A stretch of 64,000 bases of DNA from positions 23,981,165-24,045,164 of the forward strand of contig JASEVX010000012.1 in the NCBI GenBank assembly GCA_031761405.1, given 5' to 3'; not shown here. More notes on this DNA, generated by a model. The model searched no databases and was not told the origin of the DNA. It saw only the letters and a program-made list of their open reading frames with translations. Source of the stretch: Serripes groenlandicus (taxonomy: Eukaryota > Mollusca > Bivalvia > Cardiida > Cardiidae). Position 1 is the stretch's first letter.

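Larger units (their letters stand above)
60441..61599. other. Intron 2
   Basis: SINE-like relic (about 60490-60660), Helentron-like element (60776-61309), and duplicated copies of the exon 2 3' end (about 61340-61599). Confidence 0.6.
62071..63821. other. Intron 1
   Basis: MITEs at about 62209-62410 and 62513-62715 (decayed), SINE (62805-63003) abutting a clean MITE (63004-63234), a decayed MITE (63350-63570) and a Tc1/mariner-like relic (about 63600-63808). Confidence 0.6.

Overview
The window looks like an AT-rich animal genome, most likely a mollusc and probably a bivalve. The basis is one long intron-rich gene with canonical GT-AG introns, tRNA-derived SINEs, Helentron-type (HINE/pearl-like) elements with internal tandem repeats, and a Ngaro-type tyrosine-recombinase retrotransposon. 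No bacterial features were found (no operons, ribosome binding sites or CRISPR). The species assignment is inference.

Host gene. A single minus-strand gene occupies the whole window and runs off both ends. I traced 30 consecutive exons by eye, from 63822->64000 (first visible) down to 635-820 (last visible). Every junction has AC/CT on the plus strand (GT-AG on the minus strand) and every codon phase joins without a break, giving 7,969 nt and at least 2,656 residues. The order is: Cys-rich ectodomain of GCC2/GCC3 (ephrin-receptor/TNFR-like) repeats (exons 1-8); a membrane-proximal region with a possible degenerate cupredoxin-like fold (9-13); one transmembrane helix across exons 13/14; a cytoplasmic tail starting with a proline-rich motif; modules built on a DPxTG...PIGG motif in phase-1 exons (18-23); and long charged coiled coils (23-30). 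I do not recognise a named orthologue. Start codon, signal peptide and stop lie outside the window.

Introns. The most abundant component is a roughly 225 bp foldback MITE with termini TTAA-CCCTTTCCC...GGGAAAGGG-TTAA, resembling a piggyBac-type non-autonomous element. Copies inserted into SINEs expose the TTAA target. Its ends lie within about 60 bp downstream of 13 of the 30 donor sites. A second palindromic MITE (GGGCTTGGCGTGAAACGG family, four copies) shares the same central ATTGCTC/GAGCAAT core. Helentron-like elements ending in GAGCTAAAA carry about 160 bp tandem repeats and are nested inside MITEs and SINEs. Tc1/mariner-pogo-like TIR elements are also present.

The intron between exons 10 and 9 holds an apparently intact plus-strand Ngaro-like retrotransposon (about 39.7-46.6 kb): an SGNH hydrolase, a Gag with two zinc-finger motifs, RT-RNase H and a tyrosine recombinase in overlapping frames. 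It is free of MITEs, which suggests it is young.

The least expected observation is that three exons (2, 9 and 16) each have one boundary, splice site plus codons, duplicated or amplified as tandem repeats in the adjoining intron. At exon 9 the amplified piece became a roughly 600 bp minisatellite.
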